DNA from: Roseibium album
Lineage (GTDB): Bacteria; Pseudomonadota; Alphaproteobacteria; Rhizobiales; Stappiaceae
NCBI GenBank assembly: GCA_001404055.1
Contig: CXTY01000014.1
Span: forward strand, 62,001-126,000
Direction: 5' to 3'
Length of the DNA stretch: 64,000 nt
The position numbers and the translations under genes were made by a program. Position 1 is the first letter of the stretch. Each line of letters starts with the position of its first letter. Positions 25,571 to 33,643 of the stretch are shown in pieces. Under the pieces are notes generated by a model. That model made no database searches, was not told where the DNA came from, and was given only the letters and a program-made list of their open reading frames with translations.

Positions 25571-27556
25571 TCCAGAGCCATCGAACAAAAACCTCTGAAC
25601 CAAGGCCGCGCCCCTGTCATAATTCTGACGCGCTTTTTCATTTTGGAAGAAATTCACTTTCTTACGCCAGATTTCAGGATCATTTGAAGCAGCTGGGGAA
25701 CTTCTCAGATGCTCGGGAATCTGGTCGTTGTATTTTTGAAGCGTTTGCATTGCTTCGCTTTCTCGCCCAGAACAAATAAGTGCGGCAACGCGTGTAGTGA
25801 GACCACTGACACCGACGCCAGCGCCCCGCTCTATTTGAGAAATAGCGGAGTCGTAATCTTCCGCAGCGAAATAAATGTTTGCCAGATACTCATAAAAAAC
25901 CCGCGGTACAAAGGCAAAAAGCGAAAATGCTCTATCCGCAGTAGCAAGCGCTTCCGGTACATCTCCAGAAAATGCTAGCCCTTCCGCCACAGACATCAGA
26001 TTTGCAGGATCTGTAGAGCTCAATCGACCAGCATTTTGAAATGCACGTCGGGCCTCTTCTGGCATGTTGGACAAAATCAAGGCCCATCCATAGACACGTT
26101 GGTTCATGGCTTGCCAAGGGTCCAGCATTATCGCCTTTTCGGCAAAATTAAGAAGGCTGCTCATTCCGTCGGAAATTGTTTTATCGTGGAGAGGAAAATG
26201 CAACTCCCGTTTCATGATGATCGAAGCTTTCCCAGCATAGGTCATCGAAAATGAGCGATTTGTTTGTTCAATTTCATTAAGAATCCGCATCGCCTTTTCG
26301 TCGGACTGTGGTGTGAAATCCCACAAGAGAGCATCTACTTGGCACCATCGTGCAAAAATTGCTGTGTTTGTCGGGTTTCTGAGCTTTGTTACCGCATGAT
26401 TGTGAATTCTGCTGACAATTTGACTTGCGACTGATGCAATACCCTCCCAAAGCGCCATGTCTACGATTTCGTTGAAAACAATCTGCCCATTGCTTCGGTC
26501 TTCAAATTGAACAACGATTTTTCCTGACCGTTCGTCCTGCCTAAATCGAAGCAGATAACTCCCAAGTTCGTGACCTTCAACCAAAGCGGATTTCGGCATG
26601 TTTTTGTCACCAAAATACTCAGACTCGAAAAGGTCAAATGAACGGAAAGAAGAAAGGCCGGAAACTATTTCTTCTCTCAGATGAACAGCGTCGTTGAGCC
26701 CCTTCTTCTTAAGTGTGGAAGAAACAATCGAAATTTCCGGAAGGCGCACGATCTTTTCGCTATTGGAAGGGTAGCCTCTGATCCCCCCTAACTCTCCAGG
26801 GCCTTTGACGATAGTTTTCGGACCGTTCTCAGTCTCAACTTGCTCCAGAAGTTTCTTTGTTTCTTTGTCCGGCGACGCGTCCAGATGCAAGCGCATTTCG
26901 CGCTCGCAGTCCTTGAATTGCTGCTCGGCGCGCTCGTGTTGATTGAGGCTTTTGTAAAGACGGATTAAAATGCGATGCGCCGACTCGAGCGCAGGGTCCA
27001 TTTTCAACAAAAATTGCCCTGCCGCCTCAACCTGCAAGCCACCATCCGCTGTTGAGGTCCGGTTGAGGTGCTTGAAAGTCGCAGAGGTTACCTCAGCTCG
27101 CACTCTTTCACGCTCAACCCTCAACCATTCGGAAAACTCCTGATCGATATCGTCATATCCGCTAAGAAAATCGCCGCGCCAAAGTTGCTCTGCTTCCTGG
27201 AAATCCTCGGCTCGCCCCCTTTCAAGCAACTTGGTTAGTCTTGTTAGATCCGAAGCAAAACTTGCCGCCACGAGTTGCGTATGGCCACTGGAGGACCGCA
27301 CCACATCAATTCCGGCTTCTTCCTCAGCAATTTTTAACTGTCGCAGCGCTTGCCGCAGAGACTGCAGGGCTTTGCGGTACTCCGCTCCGCTCCAAAGCAG
27401 GTCTGCCAGCACTTCCCGGGGAGCTGAAAAACCTTCCGCACGGCTTAAATAGCCCATAATGGCCAACGCCTTACGGGTCTTCACAGCAACAGGATTTTGC
27501 GTTTTGTCCAGAAGCAATGGTCTTCCAAGACACGCAAAGCAGAACGCGTGTGCCAT
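25562..27556 (-). CDS. SARP-type regulator with BTAD domain and TPR-rich C-terminus
   Basis: About 664 residues. The N-terminus is a winged-helix DNA-binding domain (KTRKALAIMGYLSR, REVLADLLWSG, SLRQALRQLK) followed by a bacterial transcriptional activation domain (about residues 100-250; SATFKHLNRT, LKMDPALESAHRILIRLY). The middle resembles the TolB-N-like segment of CadC/adenylate-cyclase-linked regulators, and the C-terminus has TPR-like helices (residues about 440-640). ATG 27556 is preferred because GGGGA precedes it; an upstream frame start at 27616 is possible. It is convergent with precursor 2 and divergent from a small gene, so it is the likely regulator of the RiPP locus. Confidence 0.82.
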   Translation of the reverse strand: MAHAFCFACLGRPLLLDKTQNPVAVKTRKALAIMGYLSRAEGFSAPREVLADLLWSGAEYRKALQSLRQALRQLKIAEEEAGIDVVRSSSGHTQLVAASFASDLTRLTKLLERGRAEDFQEAEQLWRGDFLSGYDDIDQEFSEWLRVERERVRAEVTSATFKHLNRTSTADGGLQVEAAGQFLLKMDPALESAHRILIRLYKSLNQHERAEQQFKDCEREMRLHLDASPDKETKKLLEQVETENGPKTIVKGPGELGGIRGYPSNSEKIVRLPEISIVSSTLKKKGLNDAVHLREEIVSGLSSFRSFDLFESEYFGDKNMPKSALVEGHELGSYLLRFRQDERSGKIVVQFEDRSNGQIVFNEIVDMALWEGIASVASQIVSRIHNHAVTKLRNPTNTAIFARWCQVDALLWDFTPQSDEKAMRILNEIEQTNRSFSMTYAGKASIIMKRELHFPLHDKTISDGMSSLLNFAEKAIMLDPWQAMNQRVYGWALILSNMPEEARRAFQNAGRLSSTDPANLMSVAEGLAFSGDVPEALATADRAFSLFAFVPRVFYEYLANIYFAAEDYDSAISQIERGAGVGVSGLTTRVAALICSGRESEAMQTLQKYNDQIPEHLRSSPAASNDPEIWRKKVNFFQNEKARQNYDRGAALVQRFLFDGSGSV

Positions 27557-27715
27557 CAAATCCCCGTAATATAGAAGCACAAGAAAAGGTGCGTGCGGTT
27601 CAACCGCGGATTTCACGCAACCCGAAACACAACACTAGTTTATCACGCTCCTTTCACGCTGCAACAGCATGATTTGTATGAATGGTCACAGCAGCATAGC
27701 TGCACAATATAAACT

Positions 27716-27734
27716 AATACTGGTGGGTAGTATT
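27716..27734 (+). promoter_or_regulatory. Palindrome directly upstream of the small gene
   Basis: AATACT-GGTGGGT-AGTATT forms a 6-bp inverted repeat ending at the base before the ATG at 27735. Its core resembles TACCCACCCAATACTA at 24805-24820 before precursor 1. It may be a regulator site, may serve as the ribosome-binding region, or both. Confidence 0.35.
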
Positions 27735-27983
27735 ATGTCGAAGAATATTAGAAAAACGGACCATGCGGAGACTGATCAGGAACCTGCAGTCGAAGCAATC
27801 AAACGTATGATCCGTTATACAAAAAAAGAATCAGACAAAGACGGCAGAACTTTCTGTTCTTATTGCCTGGACATGGCACTCCAGTCCTTGGAAGACGGCT
27901 CCGAAGACCTTGATACGATTTTGAAAACCAAAATCACACCATTGATGGTCGGTCAGCAAAGCCTGGAATCGGCAAAGTCTTAG
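27735..27983 (+). CDS. Small hypothetical protein of the RiPP locus
   Basis: An 82-residue charged protein, not recognised. It contains FCSYCLDMALQSLED (a CxxC) and a Lys-rich N-terminal half, with no signal or membrane segment. Start ATG 27735 is chosen because translation from the upstream ATG at 27669 adds a poor 22-residue extension that spans the palindrome. It is divergent from the SARP gene and ends in its own terminator. Its role could be regulatory or as a further peptide; no NHLP leader is visible. Confidence 0.55.
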   Translation: MSKNIRKTDHAETDQEPAVEAIKRMIRYTKKESDKDGRTFCSYCLDMALQSLEDGSEDLDTILKTKITPLMVGQQSLESAKS

Positions 27984-28016
27984 ACCCGCGCCGATTCTTT
28001 TTGTTAGTGAAAACAT

Positions 28017-28054
28017 CGCGTCGGCTCCCACCATGAGGAACCGGCGCGTTTTTT
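28017..28054 (+). terminator. Terminator after the small gene
   Basis: A 12-bp stem with one mismatch (28017-28028 with 28037-28048), 8-nt loop, and TTTTTT at 28049-28054. It ends 34 bp before the stop of the convergent GntR gene and closes the RiPP locus. Confidence 0.8.
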
Positions 28055-28088
28055 AATGCAAACACGAGCACGACCGGAAGCGGATTTG

Positions 28089-28751
28089 CTATGCCACGTG
28101 CTCAGCATCGCGCTTGGCAAACAGGTGTGAAATATTCGTGACCAACTGATCCATGTGGCTACGAATTTCTCTGGCGACCATCTCAGAATCACGTTTTTTA
28201 AGACCATTCACGATTTTCGCATGTTGGCTAATAGATCGATCACGATTGCTAATTATGCTTGCCGAGAGATAACGGATCCGCCAAAGACGTGCCAAATAGG
28301 CACGATGGGTTTCAGCCAAAGCCGGGTTATGTGAGGCACCCGCAATTTCGCGGTGAAACTGCATATCGATTTCAAATGCATCAATTGGTTCTTTGGCGTG
28401 CGCAACCAGTGCCAATTCTTCATGAATCTCCGAGATATGCCGAATTTCATCGTCCGATGCATTTTGGCAGGCCAATTCGCCTGACAATACTTCCAAGACA
28501 CCCATCACAACGAGATCGTCCATCACCTCTTTCAGTGATGGGTCAGCCACGATCGGGCTGCGTGAAGGCCGAAGAATAACAAGACCCTCCTGAGCAAGTA
28601 TCCGGGTCGCTTCGCGCATGGGGGTACGGCTGACCCCCAGGGAGGCAGCATTGTCCCGTTCCTTGACGCTGCTTCCAGCAGGCAATTCACCCAATAGAAT
28701 ATTTCGGCGCAACTGATTGGCGATTTGTTCCGGAAGCGTTGGTTTTTTCAC
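28089..28751 (-). CDS. GntR family transcriptional regulator (FCD/FadR subfamily)
   Basis: A 220-residue regulator. N-terminal winged helix: LPEQIANQLRRNILLGELPAG, VKERDNAASLGVSRTPMREA. C-terminal all-helical FCD domain with the metal/ligand residues spread in FEIDMQFHREIAGAS and QHAKIVNGL. GTG 28751 is chosen: AAGGGAAAAA lies 6-7 bp before it, the HTH starts right after it, and the 116 residues encoded upstream do not look coding. It is the probable repressor of azlCD and the two dehydrogenase genes, since matching palindromes precede both units. Confidence 0.87.
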   Translation of the reverse strand: MKKPTLPEQIANQLRRNILLGELPAGSSVKERDNAASLGVSRTPMREATRILAQEGLVILRPSRSPIVADPSLKEVMDDLVVMGVLEVLSGELACQNASDDEIRHISEIHEELALVAHAKEPIDAFEIDMQFHREIAGASHNPALAETHRAYLARLWRIRYLSASIISNRDRSISQHAKIVNGLKKRDSEMVAREIRSHMDQLVTNISHLFAKRDAEHVA

Positions 28752-29219
28752 ACTTTTTCCCTTTTTACCTGCCAACCAATCTACCTGTTTTGCAATTTTA
28801 CGCCAATGCCCTTCGGGGCCTGGCAATATTTTAAAAATACTAATGCGCAGTTCGAAAAGAGTCCGTTGGCATACATCGGAATTTGGTATACTGAATTCTG
28901 GTATACCAAAAGCACCGGTAGGCGATGTTGCCCGCGGCGGAATATAAAATGATGATCGGAGGAGATGATGATTGTCCAAAGTCGCACCGGCAGCACGCTG
29001 TCTCGGTTCTGCTAGCAGCAAATTCCGGCACAGCTGAATTAGAATTGCGCGTGCGGCCCCAATGCACAGCAGGCACGGAGCCCGGCTATTCATCAACATT
29101 CAGCTGCTGACCTTGGCAAGGCTCTGTACTAGGCCTCCGAGCACCTCCAGTTTCCTCCAACTCACCGATTTGATTTCATACCCGTCTTCGCGCGGATAAT
29201 TTTAGGGTAAGAAGCTTCC
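28752..29219. other. Divergent gntR/azlC intergenic region
   Basis: 468 bp with no supported gene; the GntR frame reads through part of it without a start. It holds the palindromic pair at 28882-28910 and, by position, the promoters of both flanking units. Confidence 0.5.
28882..28910. promoter_or_regulatory. Probable GntR operator 1
   Basis: TTTGGTATAC (28882-28891) and GTATACCAAA (28901-28910) form a 10-bp inverted repeat across a 9-bp spacer. Each half contains the GGTATAC core also found before the dehydrogenase operon. The form fits FCD-type GntR sites. Confidence 0.75.
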
Positions 29220-29930
29220 ATGAGGACGCGAGCAGTTCGAACATTCTGGCGTGGGTTTTGGGATTGTGCACCCTTCATGATCATCGTTCTTCCTTATTCG
29301 ATGGTTTTCGGGGTGGTTGCCCGAGATGCTGGGCTAGAGGTTTACGAGGTGATGGCGATGTCCGTTCTGGTCATCGCCGGCGCTTCCCAATTCACCGCCC
29401 TCACTCTTATGCAGGAGAACACACCGGTTCTGGTGATCCTGCTTGCGTCCTTGACTGTGAACTTGCGCATGGCGATGTATTCCGCTGCTCTGGTGCCTCA
29501 TCTTGGGCATCTGAGATTACGCATGCGTGCGTTAATCGCGTATATGATGGTCGATCAAAGCTTTGCATTGGCACACAAGAAATATGCTGAAGAACCCGGC
29601 ATGCCCAGGGACTCCAAAGCGGCATACTACTTCGGCGCACTCACAGCGGTTGCGCCTCTCTGGTATATTGGAACTTTCACAGGTGCTGTTATCGGTCAGG
29701 CGATACCACCGATGTTCTCGATCGACTTCGCTGTGCCGGTCTGTTTCATCGCAATGACTGCGCCGATGCTCAAGACGCCACCCCATATCGTGGCGGCTTT
29801 TGTATCAGTGGTTGCTGCGATGATTTTCAGCTGGTTGCCCTACAATCTCTGGCTCATCGCTGCAGCCACCCTGGCCATGATCGCCGGCGCCCAAACCGAG
29901 TTTTACCTGCAACGAAAGGCCAGGGCATGA
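29220..29930 (+). CDS. azlC: AzlC family branched-chain amino acid exporter subunit
   Basis: A 236-residue membrane protein, large subunit of an AzlCD exporter. Seen: PFMIIVLPYSMVFGVVARDAGL, GASQFTALTLMQ, and VNLRMAMYSAALVPHL, which are the conserved AzlC blocks. AzlCD complexes export branched-chain or other small amino acids. It overlaps azlD by 4 bp (ATGA). Together with the divergent GntR gene and matching palindrome it is likely substrate-induced; the true substrate may be linked to the sugar-acid-type dehydrogenases next door. Confidence 0.92.
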   Translation: MRTRAVRTFWRGFWDCAPFMIIVLPYSMVFGVVARDAGLEVYEVMAMSVLVIAGASQFTALTLMQENTPVLVILLASLTVNLRMAMYSAALVPHLGHLRLRMRALIAYMMVDQSFALAHKKYAEEPGMPRDSKAAYYFGALTAVAPLWYIGTFTGAVIGQAIPPMFSIDFAVPVCFIAMTAPMLKTPPHIVAAFVSVVAAMIFSWLPYNLWLIAAATLAMIAGAQTEFYLQRKARA

Positions 29931-30250
29931 TTTCGCCAGAAACCTTTTGGACAGTAACCATTCTGCTGGGTATAGGGACCTTCCTGATCCGGTTTTCCTT
30001 TTTGGGTTTCCTGGGCAACCGGGAGCTGCCGGTGTGGATAGCAGCCCATTTGCGCTACACCGCTGTGGCGGTATTTCCAGCGCTGGTCACACCGCTGGTT
30101 CTCTGGCCCGAAGCAACAGGTGGTGAGACGGAACCTGCCAGGCTCATTGCCGCATTTGCTGTGTTCTTGGTGGGCTTAAGATTTAACGTTCTTGCGGGAA
30201 TTATTGCAGGTATGGGAACGCTCTATGCCATGCAATACCTGCTTGGATAG
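29927..30250 (+). CDS. azlD: AzlD family exporter small subunit
   Basis: A 107-residue membrane protein with four hydrophobic segments (FLIRFSFLGFLG, HLRYTAVAVFPALVTPLVL, LIAAFAVFLVG), the standard partner of AzlC. The start codon overlaps the azlC stop by 4 bp. A short 6-bp hairpin (30261-30275) follows without a T-run. Confidence 0.9.
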   Translation: MISPETFWTVTILLGIGTFLIRFSFLGFLGNRELPVWIAAHLRYTAVAVFPALVTPLVLWPEATGGETEPARLIAAFAVFLVGLRFNVLAGIIAGMGTLYAMQYLLG

Positions 30251-30307
30251 GCTGGATGAACGGGCATGTTGCCCGCGCGCAGACGGTCCCCAACACCTCT
30301 GAGGAGG

Positions 30308-31246
30308 CTAGTTGCCCCCCTCACCTTTCTTCACTTCTTCAGCCATATTAATGCCGCTCAGTGCGGCGACATGGTCGGACACCATCGGAATGAACTGACT
30401 GCCATTCCCGGTTGCCTTGGCATGGGTGTAATATTGCAGGACTGCAGATGCCATGACGTTGACCGTGTCTGCGTTGTTCGCCATGTTGTTCAGATATCGG
30501 ACGTCCTTGCTCGCATTTTCGATTGTGAATTTCTGAGCGTTCTGGTCGCGGTCTACAACGTAGCGCATAAAGGTCTCGAAGAAACCGTTGCTGAGCCGGC
30601 TGGACCCGATGACCTGCCGAACTTTTTGCGGTGAAATGCCAACCTTTGCACCCACGACCACGGCTTCTGAATAAAGCGCGCCGTAACCCATCGATATGAA
30701 GTTCATTAGCAACTTCATTTTATGGCCGCTGCCGACCGGGCCAACGTGGTTGATGTTCGCCGCCCAGCATTCCATCACCGGCAATACCGTCTGGAACACA
30801 TCTTCATCGCAGCCGACCATGGCATCCAGCGTGCCAGCCTCAGCTTCCACATTCGTCCGGCCAAGTGGGGCGTCAACCATTAGCACGCCCTTTGCATCCA
30901 TCTCTTCGGCCAACACCTTGGTAGAACCGGGATCGGCTGTTGTCGTATCGATCACGATGAGGCCCGGTTTTGCGCCGGCAAGAACGCCGTCGTCACCGCG
31001 GACGATGGCCTCGACCATCGCGCTGTTGGGCAGGCATATATGAAGAATATCGCATTTTTCTGCAATTTCCCTCGCGCTCATGGCCTCTTTCGCTCCCATC
31101 GACAGGAGACTTTCAACCGGCGTGCGATTGCGATTGCCCTTGATCCACAATTCGTAACCACCTTTGAGGATATTCTTGGCCATTCCATGGCCCATGAATC
31201 CGACGCCGATAAAACCGACCACCGGCTTGGAGGTTGTGTCTGACAT
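30308..31246 (-). CDS. Beta-hydroxyacid dehydrogenase family NAD(P)-dependent oxidoreductase
   Basis: A 312-residue enzyme of the 3-hydroxyisobutyrate / tartronate-semialdehyde reductase family. N-terminal Rossmann fold GFIGVGFMGHGMAKN, the substrate segment DAPLGRTNVEAEAGTL, and the catalytic-lysine helix GSGHKMKLLMNF. It interconverts a beta-hydroxyacid and its aldehyde or keto form; the exact substrate is not readable. ATG 31246 is chosen over the longer frame. It follows the SDR gene after 26 bp, probably in one operon under the GntR site at 32128. Confidence 0.87.
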   Translation of the reverse strand: MSDTTSKPVVGFIGVGFMGHGMAKNILKGGYELWIKGNRNRTPVESLLSMGAKEAMSAREIAEKCDILHICLPNSAMVEAIVRGDDGVLAGAKPGLIVIDTTTADPGSTKVLAEEMDAKGVLMVDAPLGRTNVEAEAGTLDAMVGCDEDVFQTVLPVMECWAANINHVGPVGSGHKMKLLMNFISMGYGALYSEAVVVGAKVGISPQKVRQVIGSSRLSNGFFETFMRYVVDRDQNAQKFTIENASKDVRYLNNMANNADTVNVMASAVLQYYTHAKATGNGSQFIPMVSDHVAALSGINMAEEVKKGEGGN

Positions 31247-31272
31247 ATCTGTTCTCACTTTAAGTTTTTGCG

Positions 31273-32034
31273 TTAGAGGCTCGCTGTAATGCCACCATCG
31301 ACGAACAGCGTGTGTCCGTTCACAAAACTGGATGCATTGGAGGCTAGGAAAATGCAGGCACCAACCAGTTCCTCCACTTGCCCCCAACGCCCTGCAGGTG
31401 TTCGCTTTTCCAGCCAAGTGCAGAATTCTGGATCGCTTACGAGCGCCTTGTTTAGCGGCGTATCGAAATATCCCGGGGCAATCGCGTTGATCTGAAGACC
31501 ATACTTTGCCCAGTCGGTCGCCATTCCCTTGGTAAGGTTGGCAACGGCACCCTTGCTTGCCGTATAGGGCGCAATGCCAGGGCGGGCCAGTTTTGTTTGA
31601 ACCGACGCGATGTTTATGATCTTGCCCGCGCCTCGCTTGATCATATGGCGGGCGACCGCTTGTCCGACGTAGAAAACCGAGGACACATTAGTACGCATCA
31701 ACGCGTCAAAAGCCTCGATTTCGAACTCCTCAAGCGGAGCACGGCACTGCATGCCGGCGTTATTGACCAGAATGTCGATCGGGCCGTGGTTCGTCTCATA
31801 TCCGTTTACGGCATCGGCGGTTGCCTGAGGGTCGGTGGCGTCAAACGGTAATTCGATCACATCAAATCCATCTGCACGCAGTTTTCCTGCTGCTATCGCC
31901 AGTCGCTCTGCGTTACGTCCATTAACGACAATCCGTGCACCCGCAGAAGCAAGGCCATGCACCAACCCATACCCGATACCTGCAGATGAACCTGTTACAA
32001 GTGCGGTTTTCCCGGTGAGGTCAAATAGTTGCAC
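31273..32034 (-). CDS. SDR family oxidoreductase (gluconate 5-dehydrogenase-like)
   Basis: A 253-residue classical short-chain dehydrogenase: TGSSAGIGYGL cofactor motif, NNAGMQ, the catalytic serine in INIASVQTK, YTASK (Tyr and Lys) and the C-terminal FVNGHTLFVDGG. The cofactor-loop arginine in VNGRNAERL suggests NADPH. Overall it looks like sugar-acid dehydrogenases such as gluconate 5-dehydrogenase. GTG 32034 with GGAGA 6 bp upstream is chosen over ATG 32085. First gene of the operon; operator palindrome about 95 bp upstream. Confidence 0.87.
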   Translation of the reverse strand: MQLFDLTGKTALVTGSSAGIGYGLVHGLASAGARIVVNGRNAERLAIAAGKLRADGFDVIELPFDATDPQATADAVNGYETNHGPIDILVNNAGMQCRAPLEEFEIEAFDALMRTNVSSVFYVGQAVARHMIKRGAGKIINIASVQTKLARPGIAPYTASKGAVANLTKGMATDWAKYGLQINAIAPGYFDTPLNKALVSDPEFCTWLEKRTPAGRWGQVEELVGACIFLASNASSFVNGHTLFVDGGITASL

Positions 32035-32127
32035 TATTTTCTCCGTGTAGCCTTCGCGAAACCGGAACTTGGCGAGACCAAGCACAAACTAACATGTTTC
32101 TGAACGAAGCAATGTGGCGGTTGGCAA

Positions 32128-32147
32128 ATGGTATACCATTATACCAA
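32128..32147. promoter_or_regulatory. Probable GntR operator 2
   Basis: ATGGTATACCAT is a perfect 12-bp palindrome (32128-32139), followed directly by TATACCAA, which repeats the half-site. The shared GGTATAC core links this promoter to the site at 28882-28910 and so to the GntR gene. Confidence 0.72.
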
Positions 32148-32578
32148 CCATGCAAGCGTGGATGCTGTTTGCAGAAGTTGCCTTTGAAAACAACGAGGCG
32201 GGAGTATATGCGCTTTAAACTCGGTCCGCTGCAACAACTGAACTGGCTGGTTTGCGACACTATGTGAGGCGCCTCGCCAAATATTCGTCGCCGTCCGCGG
32301 ACTTTTTTTCAGCCAGGTTGCCGAGACAATTCTGGAGAAGAACGCGCTACTTCTCCACGCTCAATCCATCGGCGTTTAATCAGTCGGCAACATCTGACGG
32401 CAATTTGTAAGTGGCCGTTCAACCTGAACCCCAACTTTCAGGAAAATATCTGAAAATTCGGATTGGTCCGGACGCAGTATAGAAGCTGGGCCCGACCGCC
32501 ACACCTGGAAAGTGTGAAAGCAAACGTCAACATGCGACAAACCCACACTCAAGCGTTTGTCTTAATTCTCTATTTTGG
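32148..32578. other. Intergenic DNA between the SDR operon and the tRNA-Arg insert
   Basis: About 430 bp with no convincing gene on either strand. It presumably represents the original chromosomal sequence next to the insertion boundary at 32579. Confidence 0.4.
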
Positions 32579-32599
32579 GAAAGTGGCGACCCCGACAGG
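32579..32599 (+). repeat. Left direct repeat (att-like copy of the tRNA-Arg 3' end)
   Basis: 21 bp identical to 34685-34705, which covers the 3' acceptor and part of the T-arm of the tRNA-Arg gene. The following base differs, so only the 3' portion of the tRNA is duplicated. This is the expected relic of site-specific integration into a tRNA 3' end. Confidence 0.85.
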
Positions 32600-32632
32600 G
32601 TAAATTAGCGCATTGTTTTTATTAACTTTTCC

Positions 32633-32705
32633 TTCCCCGCACTTATCAAACAACCCGCATAAAGAGCATTGAAGCGTCAAAACAATTTCGTTTCTTCCCC
32701 GCACC
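32633..32705 (+). repeat. TTCCCCGCAC repeats near the left end
   Basis: Copies at 32633-32642 and 32695-32705 in the same orientation. Two more copies with the same orientation lie at the other end of the element (34607-34617 and 34626-34636). The sequence is not seen elsewhere in the neighbourhood. Confidence 0.65.
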
Positions 32706-32786
32706 CTAAACTCTATTTATGCTCTAGGAATTGCTTGCCTCGATCGTGATATATCCTCATAAGAACATAAAAAGAACACGCAAGCG

Positions 32787-33023
32787 GTGATCGGACATGT
32801 CAAAAGAAGCGGACGGGGACATATCAAGGCAGACCCGGCACTGGAAAACTCGGGACCGGACGCTCCGGTGCAGTCCAAAGTCATGCGCGAGGCAAAAATC
32901 GGATCGAAGGAATATCACCTTGCTTCCTATGCCACCGATGCAATTGACGAGCTGGCTGAAGTCCTGACCGGCGACAAAAGGCATTTTCACAGCAAACCAG
33001 ACTCGACAGCCCCACGCGAATGA
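32787..33023 (+). CDS. Small hypothetical protein inside the tRNA-Arg element
   Basis: A 78-residue soluble, charged protein with a GTG start. Not recognised. The C-terminal part (EYHLASYATDAIDELAEVL) looks like an amphipathic helix and has coding-like composition; the N-terminal part is less convincing, and no clear Shine-Dalgarno is seen. It is the only gene of the element on the plus strand and is convergent with the membrane-protein genes. Confidence 0.4.
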   Translation: MIGHVKRSGRGHIKADPALENSGPDAPVQSKVMREAKIGSKEYHLASYATDAIDELAEVLTGDKRHFHSKPDSTAPRE

Positions 33024-33031
33024 TAGCTCCT

Positions 33032-33322
33032 CTAATTTGGCTGTCTAAGCTCTCGCCAAATTAGAATGCGCGCCGGATTACTTTCAACGCGCTTACCATA
33101 ATAAGTATCGTTCCGAATAACGAACCAAAAACCGAAAGATATGATTAGGCTAGCGGGGCCAAGAATAAATGAGATCAGAGCAGTGAAAGTAAATAGTCCA
33201 TACACATAATGCGCCCAAATCGGAGGGCTTGGTTGTTTCGCGTACAGCATAACGATAACAACGGCACCGCAAATTGAAAGGAAGCAAACCAATACACTTA
33301 TGATGCAAATTCTTTTACTCAA
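33032..33322 (-). CDS. Small membrane protein, unknown function
   Basis: A 96-residue protein with three hydrophobic segments (residues about 5-27, 36-52 and 53-70) and a basic C-terminus. No family is recognised. It is the last of a run of minus-strand small membrane proteins in the insert. AT-rich codons differ from the flanking core genes. Confidence 0.6.
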   Translation of the reverse strand: MSKRICIISVLVCFLSICGAVVIVMLYAKQPSPPIWAHYVYGLFTFTALISFILGPASLIISFGFWFVIRNDTYYGKRVESNPARILIWRELRQPN

Positions 33323-33392
33323 CTATGGCTCCTTATGAGTAAAATCCGAATTCTAGGTAGAGGGTTCAGCTGATCAATTCGTCTGCGCAGGA

Positions 33393-33548
33393 CTAGTGAA
33401 ATTTTCTCGCGTGAAACAATATCGCCACAATCATAATCGCAATCGATACATACCGTTCTGCAGGATGAGGTAAGATGTAGTACGCGAGACCCATAAGTAC
33501 TACTGCAATTTGGATGATGACTAAAAAGTACTGCAGCTCTCTAATCAA
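33393..33548 (-). CDS. 51-residue two-helix membrane miniprotein
   Basis: A short frame starting with TTG at 33548, preceded by AAGGA at 8 bp spacing, encodes 51 residues with two hydrophobic helices (YFLVIIQIAVVLMGLAYYIL and YVSIAIMIVAILF) joined by a short HPAER turn and ending RKFH. The coding character and ribosome site make it more credible than random. It lies between two other small membrane-protein genes on the same strand. No family recognised. Confidence 0.55.
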   Translation of the reverse strand: MIRELQYFLVIIQIAVVLMGLAYYILPHPAERYVSIAIMIVAILFHARKFH

Positions 33549-33643
33549 CTATGCGATCCTTAAAAATATAGGTTTACAGGCGCAACGCAAAAGGCGCGGC
33601 CGGAAGTTTCCATCAAACAAAAAATTGAAACCCGCCGTCGCAC

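Noticed and set aside
28752-29099. Long N-terminal extension of the GntR regulator
   Set aside because: The extra 116 residues look non-coding and contain the operator; GTG 28751 has a good ribosome site and starts at the HTH domain.
32293-32309. Self-complementary GTCCGCGGAC followed by seven T, as a terminator
   Set aside because: The palindrome has no loop, so it cannot form a stable RNA hairpin of the usual type, and no gene ends nearby.
32757-32990. 77-residue minus-strand frame in the tRNA-Arg element
   Set aside because: It is antisense to a better-looking frame at 32787-33023, is rich in Cys/Phe in a shadow-like pattern and has no ribosome site.
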